A model generated the notes under the pieces. The model saw only the letters and a program-made list of their open reading frames with translations, did no database searches and was not told where the DNA came from. This document shows positions 5,716-12,603 of a stretch of DNA of 24,719 nucleotides, in pieces. Source of the stretch: a virus. The translations under genes were made by a program, and so were the position numbers. The stretch covers positions 1-24,719 of the IMG/VR virus record IMGVR_UViG_3300042459_000794; one strand, given 5' to 3'. How positions within the stretch are numbered: position 1 is the first letter of the stretch; each line of letters begins with the position of its first letter.

Positions 5716-6009
5716 ATGCCAACTATAGAGAAAAAATCGGCAGCACAAAAAGCTATAGACAAACAACTCGAAGCAATAAAAGATCAAGCGATTGAACTTT
5801 GGGGCGACGAGTGGGAAGCTAGACTCTGTAATGCTTACGAGCAAAAAAACGGATACAAGCACAGATCTAAAAACAGTAAAGTGAGAGCGTGGTTTGACGG
5901 CTCTTACAAGCCTACGCTTTTGAGCTTTAACGAGTTATTAATTGCTACAAATTGCGAAATGGAAATCATGTCACGTAAAAAAATTCTGTCAGGAGCAACT
6001 TATGTTTGA
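5716..6009 (+). CDS. Putative helix-turn-helix regulator (97 aa)
   Basis: The start is the ATG at 5716, behind a -10 box and palindrome. The N-terminal half is a charged helix (AAQKAIDKQLEAIKDQAIEL). The C-terminal half (KVRAWFDGSYKPTLLSFNEL then LIATNCEMEIMSRK) has the spacing of a Cro/XRE-type helix-turn-helix: a turn with glycine, a second helix, then a small hydrophobic helix. It would bind DNA as a dimer and may repress its own promoter. The next gene starts inside its last codons (ATG 6002). Assignment is by pattern only. Confidence 0.5.
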   Translation: MPTIEKKSAAQKAIDKQLEAIKDQAIELWGDEWEARLCNAYEQKNGYKHRSKNSKVRAWFDGSYKPTLLSFNELLIATNCEMEIMSRKKILSGATYV

Positions 6010-6316
6010 AGTTTATACACTTTCAACGCATTGCAGTGTAGAGATCTCGCAAATGGCGGGAGTGCTAGGCGGTATTTGTGTTGAACAAACCGAAAAAGCG
6101 AAAGGATTCGAGCAAAGGTTTCAATTCGATTTGGAATCAAAAGCCGAGCAATTTGAAGCATCAATTTTGTGGTTCCCAGAAGTGTTTAGCGTTGGCAGAA
6201 AACCAATTCTGATCGAGCAAGCGATCGCTAATTCTAAGCTCTGTGATTGTGGTTGGACTACTAAACAATCTTGTTCAAAGACTTGTGAGGCAATTAATGA
6301 AAAGCAAGCTTCCTAA
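6002..6316 (+). CDS. Hypothetical cysteine-containing protein (104 aa)
   Basis: The start ATG at 6002 overlaps the previous stop and has a good AGGAG site at 5991-5995; the longer frame upstream is rejected. The product starts MFEVYTLSTHCSVEISQMAG and ends with four closely spaced cysteines (LCDCGWTTKQSCSKTCEAI), which could be a zinc or redox site. It overlaps the initiator gene start at 6297 by 20 bases, so the three genes 5716-7214 form one translation-coupled unit. Function unknown. Confidence 0.6.
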   Translation: MFEVYTLSTHCSVEISQMAGVLGGICVEQTEKAKGFEQRFQFDLESKAEQFEASILWFPEVFSVGRKPILIEQAIANSKLCDCGWTTKQSCSKTCEAINEKQAS

Positions 6317-7214
6317 AGACTTCTACCCACTAGTAGCAAGCACCGCCCAGAAGCTCAGGAACGCGAAACTGACATCGTCAGAGTGGGCTATCTGGAGCTA
6401 CCTCGTCGAAGTCGATCCCTGGGGCAATCGCTATCACGAAGTTGAAACTTTGGAAGTCATGGAAAAATGCAAAGTTTCCAAGGCCACATATTACCGAGCG
6501 ATCGCCAAGTTTCAAGATAACGAGATCTTTGATTTTCAAGATAAAGGCTTTAATGTCCGAAATTTACAGGGCGCACACAGTCTCAAAAATGAGAAAACTG
6601 TCTCAGAAATGAGACAACTTTCTCAAAATTGCGAGTCTCAAAATTGCGAAACCAGTCTCAATTTTGAGAAAACTGTCTCAGAAATGAGACAACTTTCTCA
6701 AAATTGCGAAAATCGCGGCTCAAAAGCCGCTCCTAGCAAGGATTCTGAAACGCCTAAGATCTCTTTAGATCAATTAGATCATTTAGATCGATCTGATCAG
6801 GACGATTTTTTAAATTTTGAAAACACAGAAGCAGCGCTTTGCGCTGATAATTTACCGCCAACAAAATCGACAACTCAAAAAATTGACGATTCTAGCCTTG
6901 ATCAAAACGATGGATTAGCAAACATGCCTACAGATAGCGCAACTCCCGTTGATGGCGATCTTTTCCGCGGCCGCGTTGAAGATTTTATTTTGAAATCTCT
7001 GAAATTTTCACCCCGCGATCGCACTGCCTACTTTTCCCGATTTACTCCCGAAAATTGGCAGGATTGGGAAGCCAAATATAAAGCAACACTGACTCAACCT
7101 TCTTCGATGTATAAGACTTTTACACCTGAAAAAGTTGAGGTAGCAGATCCAAATTCTCCTGAAGTTCAAAAAGCGATCGCTGAAATCCGCGAATCATTGA
7201 GGATAAAAAAATGA
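6297..7214 (+). CDS. Winged-helix replication initiator-like protein (lambda O-like organisation)
   Basis: A 305-aa protein. Residues about 25-90 (KLTSSEWAIWSYLVEVDPWG, then CKVSKATYYRAIAKFQ) look like the N-terminal winged-helix DNA-binding domain of cyanobacterial plasmid and phage replication initiators. Residues 95-140 contain a duplicated peptide (EKTVSEMRQLSQNCE twice). At the DNA level it is an array of seven 14-base palindromes, the likely origin. A low-complexity acidic linker follows (about 145-225), then a C-terminal domain with RDRTAYFSRFTPENWQDWE. In lambda O and related proteins the C-terminus recruits the helicase; none is encoded here, so the host DnaB is presumed. The ATG at 6297 is used because the upstream frame runs through the previous gene. 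It is coupled to 7211 by ATGA. Confidence 0.7.
   Translation: MKSKLPKDFYPLVASTAQKLRNAKLTSSEWAIWSYLVEVDPWGNRYHEVETLEVMEKCKVSKATYYRAIAKFQDNEIFDFQDKGFNVRNLQGAHSLKNEKTVSEMRQLSQNCESQNCETSLNFEKTVSEMRQLSQNCENRGSKAAPSKDSETPKISLDQLDHLDRSDQDDFLNFENTEAALCADNLPPTKSTTQKIDDSSLDQNDGLANMPTDSATPVDGDLFRGRVEDFILKSLKFSPRDRTAYFSRFTPENWQDWEAKYKATLTQPSSMYKTFTPEKVEVADPNSPEVQKAIAEIRESLRIKK
6581..6824. other. Predicted replication origin: seven iterons plus AT-rich segment
   Basis: Seven copies of TCTCA-N4-TGAGA (or TGCGA) start at 6581, 6601, 6621, 6636, 6656, 6676 and 6696. Five of the six steps are exactly 20 bases and one is 15. Next come five AGATC/CGATC words spaced about 9-10 bases (6758-6798) and an AT-rich run (6804-6824). 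Binding iterons followed by an AT-rich unwinding segment, all inside the initiator gene, is the lambda ori plan. The 20-base spacing would place sites on nearly the same DNA face. Confidence 0.7.
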
Positions 7215-7663
7215 CGCAGCTTGATATCTTCTCACTTCCCGCTCAAAGTTCTAGTAGTGAATTACCTAAGGCAATTATCCCAATCGATCCAAAAATTGAG
7301 GCTGCTTTAAATTCTCTACTAGAACTCAAAGAATTAGCACTCTCTCAATTCCAAATCGGTTCTAGGATTATCGCTGGAGATCTGCATGGTGCGATCGCAT
7401 CTATAGATGGTGAACTGTGCCAAGCGCTATTTGATGGCGAATCCAAAGCTAGAACTGTATTTCTAGATTCTCTTGAGCTAGAAAGCAAACCAATAAGCGA
7501 AGGTTGCATTGTCAAATCCGACTTGTTCTTCAAAGGCAAGACAGCCAAAGTTATCAATTTATATCAAATTGGCGCAGTGACAATGGCAACTGTTGAGCTT
7601 GAACTTCATAAATCATTAGTTAATTTTCCCTGCGGTATTAGCGCTTTGGAGGTTGTGACATGA
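7211..7663 (+). CDS. SH3/KOW-like small protein (150 aa)
   Basis: It starts MTQLDIFSLPAQSSSSELPK. Two segments (FQIGSRIIAGDLHGAIASID and GCIVKSDLFFKGKTAKVINL) look like small five-strand barrel units of the SH3/KOW type. They resemble the N-terminus of the next protein (FQIGDRIKDKEGFIGVIKSA). The gene is ATGA-coupled to both neighbours (7211 and 7660). The two adjacent genes may have been one protein with several barrels, or may act as a pair. Two copies of the over-represented word encode SSSS and SLLEL here (7248, 7316). No enzymatic motif is visible. Confidence 0.6.
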   Translation: MTQLDIFSLPAQSSSSELPKAIIPIDPKIEAALNSLLELKELALSQFQIGSRIIAGDLHGAIASIDGELCQALFDGESKARTVFLDSLELESKPISEGCIVKSDLFFKGKTAKVINLYQIGAVTMATVELELHKSLVNFPCGISALEVVT

Positions 7664-8910
7664 TTGCACTTGCTGGACATGGCAAAGATCCTCGACTTGT
7701 TCAACCTTCCATAATTCCAGAGTTTCAAATAGGCGATCGCATTAAAGACAAAGAAGGTTTTATCGGTGTAATCAAATCTGCCAGCGATCGCTGTATCACG
7801 GCTTCAAATAAAGATCAAATCAAATCTTACAACCTGACGCAATTTAAAAATATTAGGTTATTCATAGAATGTTTACCCACCTCGGAGCCTTTGAAGGAAT
7901 CGGAGCATTCTCCGAAGCTTGTCGCCGTACAGGCAAAATCCAAACGATCGCCTATATCGACATCGACAAACACGCGCAGACAGTCTTCAAAGACAATTTC
8001 CCAAACGTCCCAATCTATTCCGACATCAGAGACTACCACCCCTGCAAAGGAATCGATCTCTACACAGGAGGATTTCCCTGTACAGGAACCTCTAACGCTG
8101 GGAACAAGCAAGGACTTAATCACCCAGAATCAGCATTGTGGTTTGAATTTCTCAGAATCATTAATGAAGGACAGCCCAAATTTGTCGTCATTGAAAATCC
8201 CGCCTCAGTCCTTAATAACGGACTACGAACAATACTTGGGGGACTCCGAATGGCTGGATATAGTTGGGACAATCCGCAAATCTTACAAGCTGCTTTCTTT
8301 GGAAGCCCCCAAAAAAGAGAAAGATTGTTTGTCATTGCCTACCCTAACGACAGGACAAGGATCAGGACGGAATGCTGGTCAAACCAGATTGGAGAAAGCA
8401 TTAAAAGACAAAGGTTTTCGAGCCGATACCCAAGCTTTGAGCGCCGAGGGGATGAGCGTGCTATTCGGGTTCCCCCCGAATTGGGCAAAGTCGATATGTT
8501 CCAACCCAAAGGAATTGCAAACAGAAACGATGCTAGGCGACTGTTTGGCAGAACAATCGATCTCAACTGTGCCTCAGTCGTCATCAAACGAGTCCTCTAT
8601 CTTGACCGAGTTTTCAGTAAATAACATCGATGCAAAATTGCAATTTCTACTAGAACAACGCGATCGCCTAATCAATTCTGGAGCAAGCCCCCAAGGTGTT
8701 TGGCTATCAGTTGGGCAAGTCTATAAAAAAGATTTTCGCCAAGTTGTTTGGAAATCTGCCAAAAATCATGAATGGTTAGGTGGTAACAAGTCTCGCTATA
8801 TCGGTAAAGAAAATAGTGATGAACATCTATCTGCGATCGCCCAGCACAAAGCAGGGCAAGAATTAAGAAAAGTTGAGAGAGAACTTAAAAAGTTGCAGGT
8901 GAAATCATGA
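7660..8910 (+). CDS. 416-aa protein containing a complete gene in another frame
   Basis: N-terminal residues 20-70 are an SH3/KOW-like unit. Residues 90-150 are Ser/Thr-rich and look disordered. Residues 183-280 contain LPTLTTGQGSGRNAGQTRLE and AEGMSVLFGFPPNWAKS, which resemble the C-terminal part of cytosine-C5 methyltransferases. Residues 322-416 (KLQFLLEQRDRLINSGASPQ, then KSRYIGKENSDEHLSAIAQH) look like a conserved cyanobacterial helical domain. The frame stays open for 1251 bases although 756 of them are occupied by the methyltransferase at 7869 in another frame. It is ATGA-linked to the genes on both sides, strong evidence that it is translated. Possible role: accessory or target-recognition partner of the methyltransferase. 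Function is not known. Confidence 0.75.
   Translation: MIALAGHGKDPRLVQPSIIPEFQIGDRIKDKEGFIGVIKSASDRCITASNKDQIKSYNLTQFKNIRLFIECLPTSEPLKESEHSPKLVAVQAKSKRSPISTSTNTRRQSSKTISQTSQSIPTSETTTPAKESISTQEDFPVQEPLTLGTSKDLITQNQHCGLNFSESLMKDSPNLSSLKIPPQSLITDYEQYLGDSEWLDIVGTIRKSYKLLSLEAPKKEKDCLSLPTLTTGQGSGRNAGQTRLEKALKDKGFRADTQALSAEGMSVLFGFPPNWAKSICSNPKELQTETMLGDCLAEQSISTVPQSSSNESSILTEFSVNNIDAKLQFLLEQRDRLINSGASPQGVWLSVGQVYKKDFRQVVWKSAKNHEWLGGNKSRYIGKENSDEHLSAIAQHKAGQELRKVERELKKLQVKS
7869..8624 (+). CDS. Cytosine-C5 DNA methyltransferase, nested gene
   Basis: A 251-aa C5 methyltransferase, complete from N-terminal SAM motif to C-terminus. It shows FEGIGAFSEACRR (motif I, residues 8-20), GGFPC (67-71, catalytic Cys71), VVIENP (106-111), GSPQKRERLFVIA (145-157), a C-terminal RYPSFERRGDERAIRVPPEL, and NDARRLFGRTID where the family has RRLxxLGNxxxP; here the usual LGN is FGR. 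It would transfer a methyl group from SAM to C5 of cytosine; the target site is unknown. It lies entirely within the 7660-8910 gene in a different frame. It has no obvious ribosome site and may use translational coupling. It is small but full length for phage orphan methyltransferases. Confidence 0.88.
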   Translation: MFTHLGAFEGIGAFSEACRRTGKIQTIAYIDIDKHAQTVFKDNFPNVPIYSDIRDYHPCKGIDLYTGGFPCTGTSNAGNKQGLNHPESALWFEFLRIINEGQPKFVVIENPASVLNNGLRTILGGLRMAGYSWDNPQILQAAFFGSPQKRERLFVIAYPNDRTRIRTECWSNQIGESIKRQRFSSRYPSFERRGDERAIRVPPELGKVDMFQPKGIANRNDARRLFGRTIDLNCASVVIKRVLYLDRVFSK

Positions 8911-9119
8911 GTAATCCAATTCTTATAGGCAGTGCATTGACTACGGAATTCTACAGAGGCTATAGACTTGAGTTGTACGAAACGGATACAGGATGGGCGG
9001 TTAGAGTCCTTGACCGCCTTAATAGGCTTCAATTCATTACCTACTCTCACGATTTTGCAGTAGCCAAGTCACGGATTGATGATGAACTGGAAGGAACGAC
9101 TGACGAAATCCCATTCTAA
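8907..9119 (+). CDS. Small hypothetical protein (70 aa)
   Basis: ATGA-coupled to the preceding gene. It starts MSNPILIGSALTTEFYRGYR and has a compact beta-rich pattern (YRLELYETDTGWAVRVLDRL, FITYSHDFAVAKSRIDDEL). It resembles small single-domain proteins common in cyanobacterial plasmids, which often have no known role. No catalytic residues stand out. The acidic C-terminus (DDELEGTTDEIPF) is reminiscent of single-strand-binding protein tails, but this is weak evidence. Confidence 0.6.
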   Translation: MSNPILIGSALTTEFYRGYRLELYETDTGWAVRVLDRLNRLQFITYSHDFAVAKSRIDDELEGTTDEIPF

Positions 9120-9125
9120 AAAATC

Positions 9126-9296
9126 ATGACACATCAAAAATTCGCCTCTCTCGTTGCAAAAATGCGATCGCTACAAAAGGAATACTTTCGCGATCGCAGT
9201 CGGTCAACCCTTGACCAATGCAAGTTTATAGAACGTGAAGTCGATCGCGAACTTGAAAAGCTTTTATCGCCAGTCCAACAAACTACGCTTTTTTAA
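9126..9296 (+). CDS. Small basic/coiled protein (56 aa)
   Basis: An open frame of 57 codons starts with ATG 7 bases after the previous stop and ends at TAA 9294-9296. The translation begins MTHQKFASLVAKMRSLQKEY and continues with alternating charge (DQCKFIEREVDRELEKLLS), so one or two amphipathic helices are likely. HIP1 sites are used in frame. Its close spacing and direction suit the last gene of the early operon. Function unknown. Confidence 0.5.
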   Translation: MTHQKFASLVAKMRSLQKEYFRDRSRSTLDQCKFIEREVDRELEKLLSPVQQTTLF

Positions 9297-9592
9297 GTTC
9301 TAGTAGAGAATATAGGCGATCGCGCCGAGAATAACTTGTAGCTTACGTTTATGCGTTATCTCTTACGCGATCGCTATCTGCTACGTTGTAGCTCCCCTTC
9401 GGGAAAATTATAGGCTTTTGTGTTTCTCCAAAATTCTCGCACAGACCCGTCGATATGATTTTCGATCAGAAATAACCAAACCTATTGATAAATAATCATC
9501 TATGAATAAGCTAATAATCATTGACTAAATTAGATTAAAAAGTTTACCAAATTTGGCAATAAATAAATATTCGTTTATATATCTTACTTCTA
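9297..9592. other. Convergent spacer with conserved element, copy B
   Basis: This gap holds one GTTCTAGTAG word (9297), HIP1 sites, a small CCCCTTCGGG-type hairpin (about 9395-9411), and copy B of the conserved element (9430-9488). The rest (9489-9592) is very AT-rich. Genes on both sides end here, so copy B does not sit at a normal promoter position. I find no coding frame worth calling. Confidence 0.5.
9430..9488. promoter_or_regulatory. Conserved ~60-bp intergenic element, copy B
   Basis: From CAAAATTCTCGC to AACCAAACCTATTGAT, it is almost identical to copy C at 19101-19160: only the bases between CTCGC and GACCC and one base after ACCT differ. The core contains CGAT as a direct repeat on either side of ATGATTTT. 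Perfect conservation in a non-coding gap suggests a bound site. Confidence 0.65.
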
Positions 9593-10861
9593 TCAAATCT
9601 CACCTGAATAAATAACAGATGACTTGTTAATGCTTTGTAAGAATAGGCTTGATTTTCCGTCTGTATCTTCTATTCCTTCTAAGTTTGCGTCCTGCTCAGC
9701 AAAAGGATTTGTGTAAATCTTAGGGAACACAAGATCGTAATGCCATTGGTTTTGTGGAATACCTTTTAACGCTAGTTCGGTATTAATAATTTGCTTTATT
9801 CCCTTGGCAAAACATATACGCACCGAGCCTACAGCGATCGAAAAACTCAATGCTGGTTGCGCTCCCAAGTCTCGCAGTCCCCGACGCTCACCAAGTAGCC
9901 ACGGTGGAATACGGCTAATCATCCCAATCCGCGATCGCCACAGTTCGACATTATCCCGTAACGATGTTTCATTGGCAGGTAATTGACCAACACGCCCAAC
10001 CGAAGCCCCAGCCATCAAAAACATATGTGTAACGGGCCCTTCTTTTAACCTTGCCTCATACTCAGTTTTATATTGCTGCTTGTATGCCTCATCTGTTCCT
10101 TCAGGCATAAAGTGAGTTACTGGGTTGTAACCTATTTCGGCGCTGACAGCTTCAAGAACCTCGATCGCCCGTTCTAGTCTTTGCCCGTCGGCAACTGCTA
10201 CCCGATAATGCGATCGCCCGTATTTATTCTTTTGCCGATAGCGCCAATGAACGACAGTAATCGGATGTAGCTTAATCGGATCTGGATCGCTGATTTTTCG
10301 ATACTGCTCAAACCTAATTAATTGACCTGAAGTAACTTGACCATCCTGCACGAGCTTTTGATATTCGGGTAAGTCCCCTGCTTCAACTCGGAAAGTTTGC
10401 CACGTTGGAAGAAACTGTAAGCCACTAATCCGCATGTTATTGAAATCAATGGCAATATTCCCAAAGCAGTCGCCATACCGCATGAAACGGTCTACAGCAA
10501 TTTGAAAGTCAACACCAGACAGCACACGCTTTTGAAGTTCTTGCGCTATTTTCACGGTTTGAGGGAATCGGTTAAATTCATTTTCAACGATCGCAAAGCC
10601 ACGCTCATCCCCTGCCTCCGAGCCTAGAGTGTAATCGCTAAATATTTCTTGAGCAGTATCGACTTCTGGATTATGGTCAACAAAATTCATTAATTCCCTA
10701 GCCCGACGACTATCACGAAAAGGAATCTCGTCTAAATCTGGATCGTCGCGACGTTGTAATAGCGAGATAAAATTGTTATTACCTAATGACGGGCGCGAGT
10801 TTCCCTCAAACTTGGGGCGATCGCCGAAAATAGTTTTATAAAACTTTTGAAATATATTCAT
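9593..10861 (-). CDS. Phage portal protein
   Basis: A 422-aa protein with the length and layout of a portal protein, the dodecameric ring at the head vertex through which TerL pumps DNA and to which connectors bind. It starts MNIFQKFYKTIFGDRPKFEG. Portal-like segments include FVDHNPEVDTAQEIFSDYTL (early wing), GDCFGNIAID then GLQFLPTWQTFRVEAGD (clip/stem area), and NVELWRSRIGMISRIPPWLL. An upstream in-frame ATG at 10921 is inside the divergent gene; I prefer 10861, which shares CATG with the start of the plus-strand connector gene. It belongs to the head module but is separated from TerL by two plus-strand genes. Confidence 0.75.
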   Translation of the reverse strand: MNIFQKFYKTIFGDRPKFEGNSRPSLGNNNFISLLQRRDDPDLDEIPFRDSRRARELMNFVDHNPEVDTAQEIFSDYTLGSEAGDERGFAIVENEFNRFPQTVKIAQELQKRVLSGVDFQIAVDRFMRYGDCFGNIAIDFNNMRISGLQFLPTWQTFRVEAGDLPEYQKLVQDGQVTSGQLIRFEQYRKISDPDPIKLHPITVVHWRYRQKNKYGRSHYRVAVADGQRLERAIEVLEAVSAEIGYNPVTHFMPEGTDEAYKQQYKTEYEARLKEGPVTHMFLMAGASVGRVGQLPANETSLRDNVELWRSRIGMISRIPPWLLGERRGLRDLGAQPALSFSIAVGSVRICFAKGIKQIINTELALKGIPQNQWHYDLVFPKIYTNPFAEQDANLEGIEDTDGKSSLFLQSINKSSVIYSGEI

Positions 10862-11462
10862 GGCAATTTTAACCAGTTCCGATAAGTCTAAATATTTTTC
10901 TGAAGTCGTAGCAACTAGCACAACCTTGGACGGTTTACTGATTATCGCTCAAGCAATGTGTGAATCAACTTATGGCGCAGATCGTCCGTTGGAATTGCAG
11001 TCGTTTACAGATATTGTTAACCTATACCCAGCGTCAGGAATTGCACTAATTAAACGATCGCCTGTTATTGCGGTTTCATCAATTTCAGTACGTCGCGAAG
11101 TTGATAATTTCGGTAGTTCTAGTAGTGAATGGCAGTTACTAACAAGTAATGAGTATTCTGTGGATACTGAGATTAATCAAGTCAATATCAACTATTCAAA
11201 CAATTGGGGAATGCTAGGCGCAAGACGATCGCCTATGCAAGCAAAAATTACCTATACATCAGGCTTTGATTTCAGTACAGATACCAGCCAAGAAGCAGAT
11301 AACATCAGGGCAATTTGTGGACGCATTGTTTCTTATATGGAACAACCTATTGCGATCGGTAAAGCAAATATTACTGATGCTGTTGGGTTTCAAGCTTATG
11401 TTTCTGCAAATTCATTTTTAGGGATTTTCTTAGCCCCATTAAGACAATATAAGCCAAGGTAA
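10860..11462 (+). CDS. Head-tail connector/adaptor-like protein (200 aa)
   Basis: Its pattern fits gp6-like head-tail connectors: helices at the start (LIIAQAMCESTYGADRPL), then RSPVIAVSSISVRR, a beta region with EYSVDTEINQVNINYSN, AKITYTSGFDF, and a C-terminal helix (ADNIRAICGRIVSYMEQP). Connectors dock under the portal to close the filled head and accept a tail. The start codon overlaps the portal start on the other strand. The gene is followed closely by the structural gene at 11470. Family assignment is by overall pattern, not by a catalytic motif. Confidence 0.55.
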   Translation: MAILTSSDKSKYFSEVVATSTTLDGLLIIAQAMCESTYGADRPLELQSFTDIVNLYPASGIALIKRSPVIAVSSISVRREVDNFGSSSSEWQLLTSNEYSVDTEINQVNINYSNNWGMLGARRSPMQAKITYTSGFDFSTDTSQEADNIRAICGRIVSYMEQPIAIGKANITDAVGFQAYVSANSFLGIFLAPLRQYKPR

Positions 11463-11469
11463 AAAAAAT

Positions 11470-12603
11470 ATGCCATTCAACATTCAAGGAGGAGACTTTT
11501 CAAATATAAATGACTTTGATGCAGCATCAGAAGTCCCTAGAATGATTGTGCAAACTATTGGTGAAGGAGTCGTTTTTTTAACAAGGGATTTATTAGTAGG
11601 AGATCAAAAGGCCAAACAAGGACGTATAGACAATTTCTATAAACCAAGTAGATCAAGAAAAAGCCCAACGACTCCCCGTCCCCCCAAAGCCCCTAAACCA
11701 CGAAAGAAAAAATCTTTTGTAAATAAAAGTTTAGCTGCAAAAGCCGTAGGTATCGGAACTAGAAAACAGACACCAAGAGCCGCCAACTCAAACGACATTA
11801 AACGGGCTGGGAGAACTGCATTAAGCCGAGGCAACAGAGCGCTTGCCAGATTTATCGCCGCTAGATATAGCCCCAATGCGATCGCCAAATACAACGATTA
11901 TGCTGGTAGGTTGAGTCGTTCCAAACGGCTAATTAAGCAAATCGTTGAGATTGACGCAAATACTTTTAGAATCAAAAAACATATAGTTAGAACAAGCACC
12001 GATGGCTTAACTCCATATAGTTGCACTTGCCCAGACTTCTCGCAATTCTCTGATGATGCACGAACTTGGCTAGGCTCTAAAGCTGGACCGTTCAATCCTT
12101 GTAAACACATGATGGCTGTGCGCGATCGCTTTAGCGGTGGAGGATCGGGCGCAGGCTGGAATTGCAACAACGGTATTTGCACATTCAGCGCTGTTAGTGG
12201 TGTATATGCAACCAAAGCATTGTGCGAAGCTGCGCTGATACCACCGTTGTTCACAGGTGGGCAATGTGCGGTTAGATATAGGATCAGATTTGAGTGGGGA
12301 ATTTATGACGTTGCAACAAACACTAGAATCGGAGGCTCGTTCGCAAGCTTTACTTGTAGCGATCCAATACCATGTATTGGCCCTCTAGGTAGTCCATCTT
12401 TTGGGAGTGACGCAACATTTAAATATGTTGAATTCAGTTACAACGATGGAACCTCAAATGTAGTAGCCAAACTAGGCAGCGTAAACAAATCAGTATTCGA
12501 TCTCAGGGATCTAGTAATGTCAGTACTTATTGGAGTTGACAACCCTAGCAGGTGCGACGGAGGCGTAGACAATTGCGGAAACGCGGCAGGTACTTGTCCC
12601 TAG
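11470..12603 (+). CDS. Putative virion protein with SWIM zinc finger (377 aa)
   Basis: The chain has three parts. Residues 45-150 are basic and proline/lysine-rich (SRSRKSPTTPRPPKAPKPRK), consistent with DNA contact. Residues 181-220 hold a SWIM-type zinc motif: CTC at 185-187 and CKH at 211-213 (CxC...CxH). The C-terminal 150 residues are cysteine-rich and beta-rich (WNCNNGICTFSAVSGVYATK, CDGGVDNCGNAAGTC), similar to short disulfide or zinc modules in cyanobacterial surface or virion proteins. It lies between connector and terminase, so a structural or DNA-end-binding role is likely. Its stop shares CTAG with the terminase stop on the other strand. A SWIM finger in this setting is unusual. 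Confidence 0.6.
   Translation: MPFNIQGGDFSNINDFDAASEVPRMIVQTIGEGVVFLTRDLLVGDQKAKQGRIDNFYKPSRSRKSPTTPRPPKAPKPRKKKSFVNKSLAAKAVGIGTRKQTPRAANSNDIKRAGRTALSRGNRALARFIAARYSPNAIAKYNDYAGRLSRSKRLIKQIVEIDANTFRIKKHIVRTSTDGLTPYSCTCPDFSQFSDDARTWLGSKAGPFNPCKHMMAVRDRFSGGGSGAGWNCNNGICTFSAVSGVYATKALCEAALIPPLFTGGQCAVRYRIRFEWGIYDVATNTRIGGSFASFTCSDPIPCIGPLGSPSFGSDATFKYVEFSYNDGTSNVVAKLGSVNKSVFDLRDLVMSVLIGVDNPSRCDGGVDNCGNAAGTCP

Noticed and set aside
6581-6709. Evenly spaced repeats as a CRISPR array
   Set aside because: The repeat unit is a 14-base palindrome, spacers are only about 6 bases, and the array is inside a gene with a long open frame. Iterons fit better.
7827-8123. Minus-strand 98-aa ORF within the methyltransferase
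   Set aside because: It is antisense to two better-supported frames and has no recognisable motif or coupling.
12070-12264. Cysteine-rich antisense ORF in the SWIM gene
   Set aside because: It is a shadow caused by the cysteine/alanine codons of the gene on the other strand.
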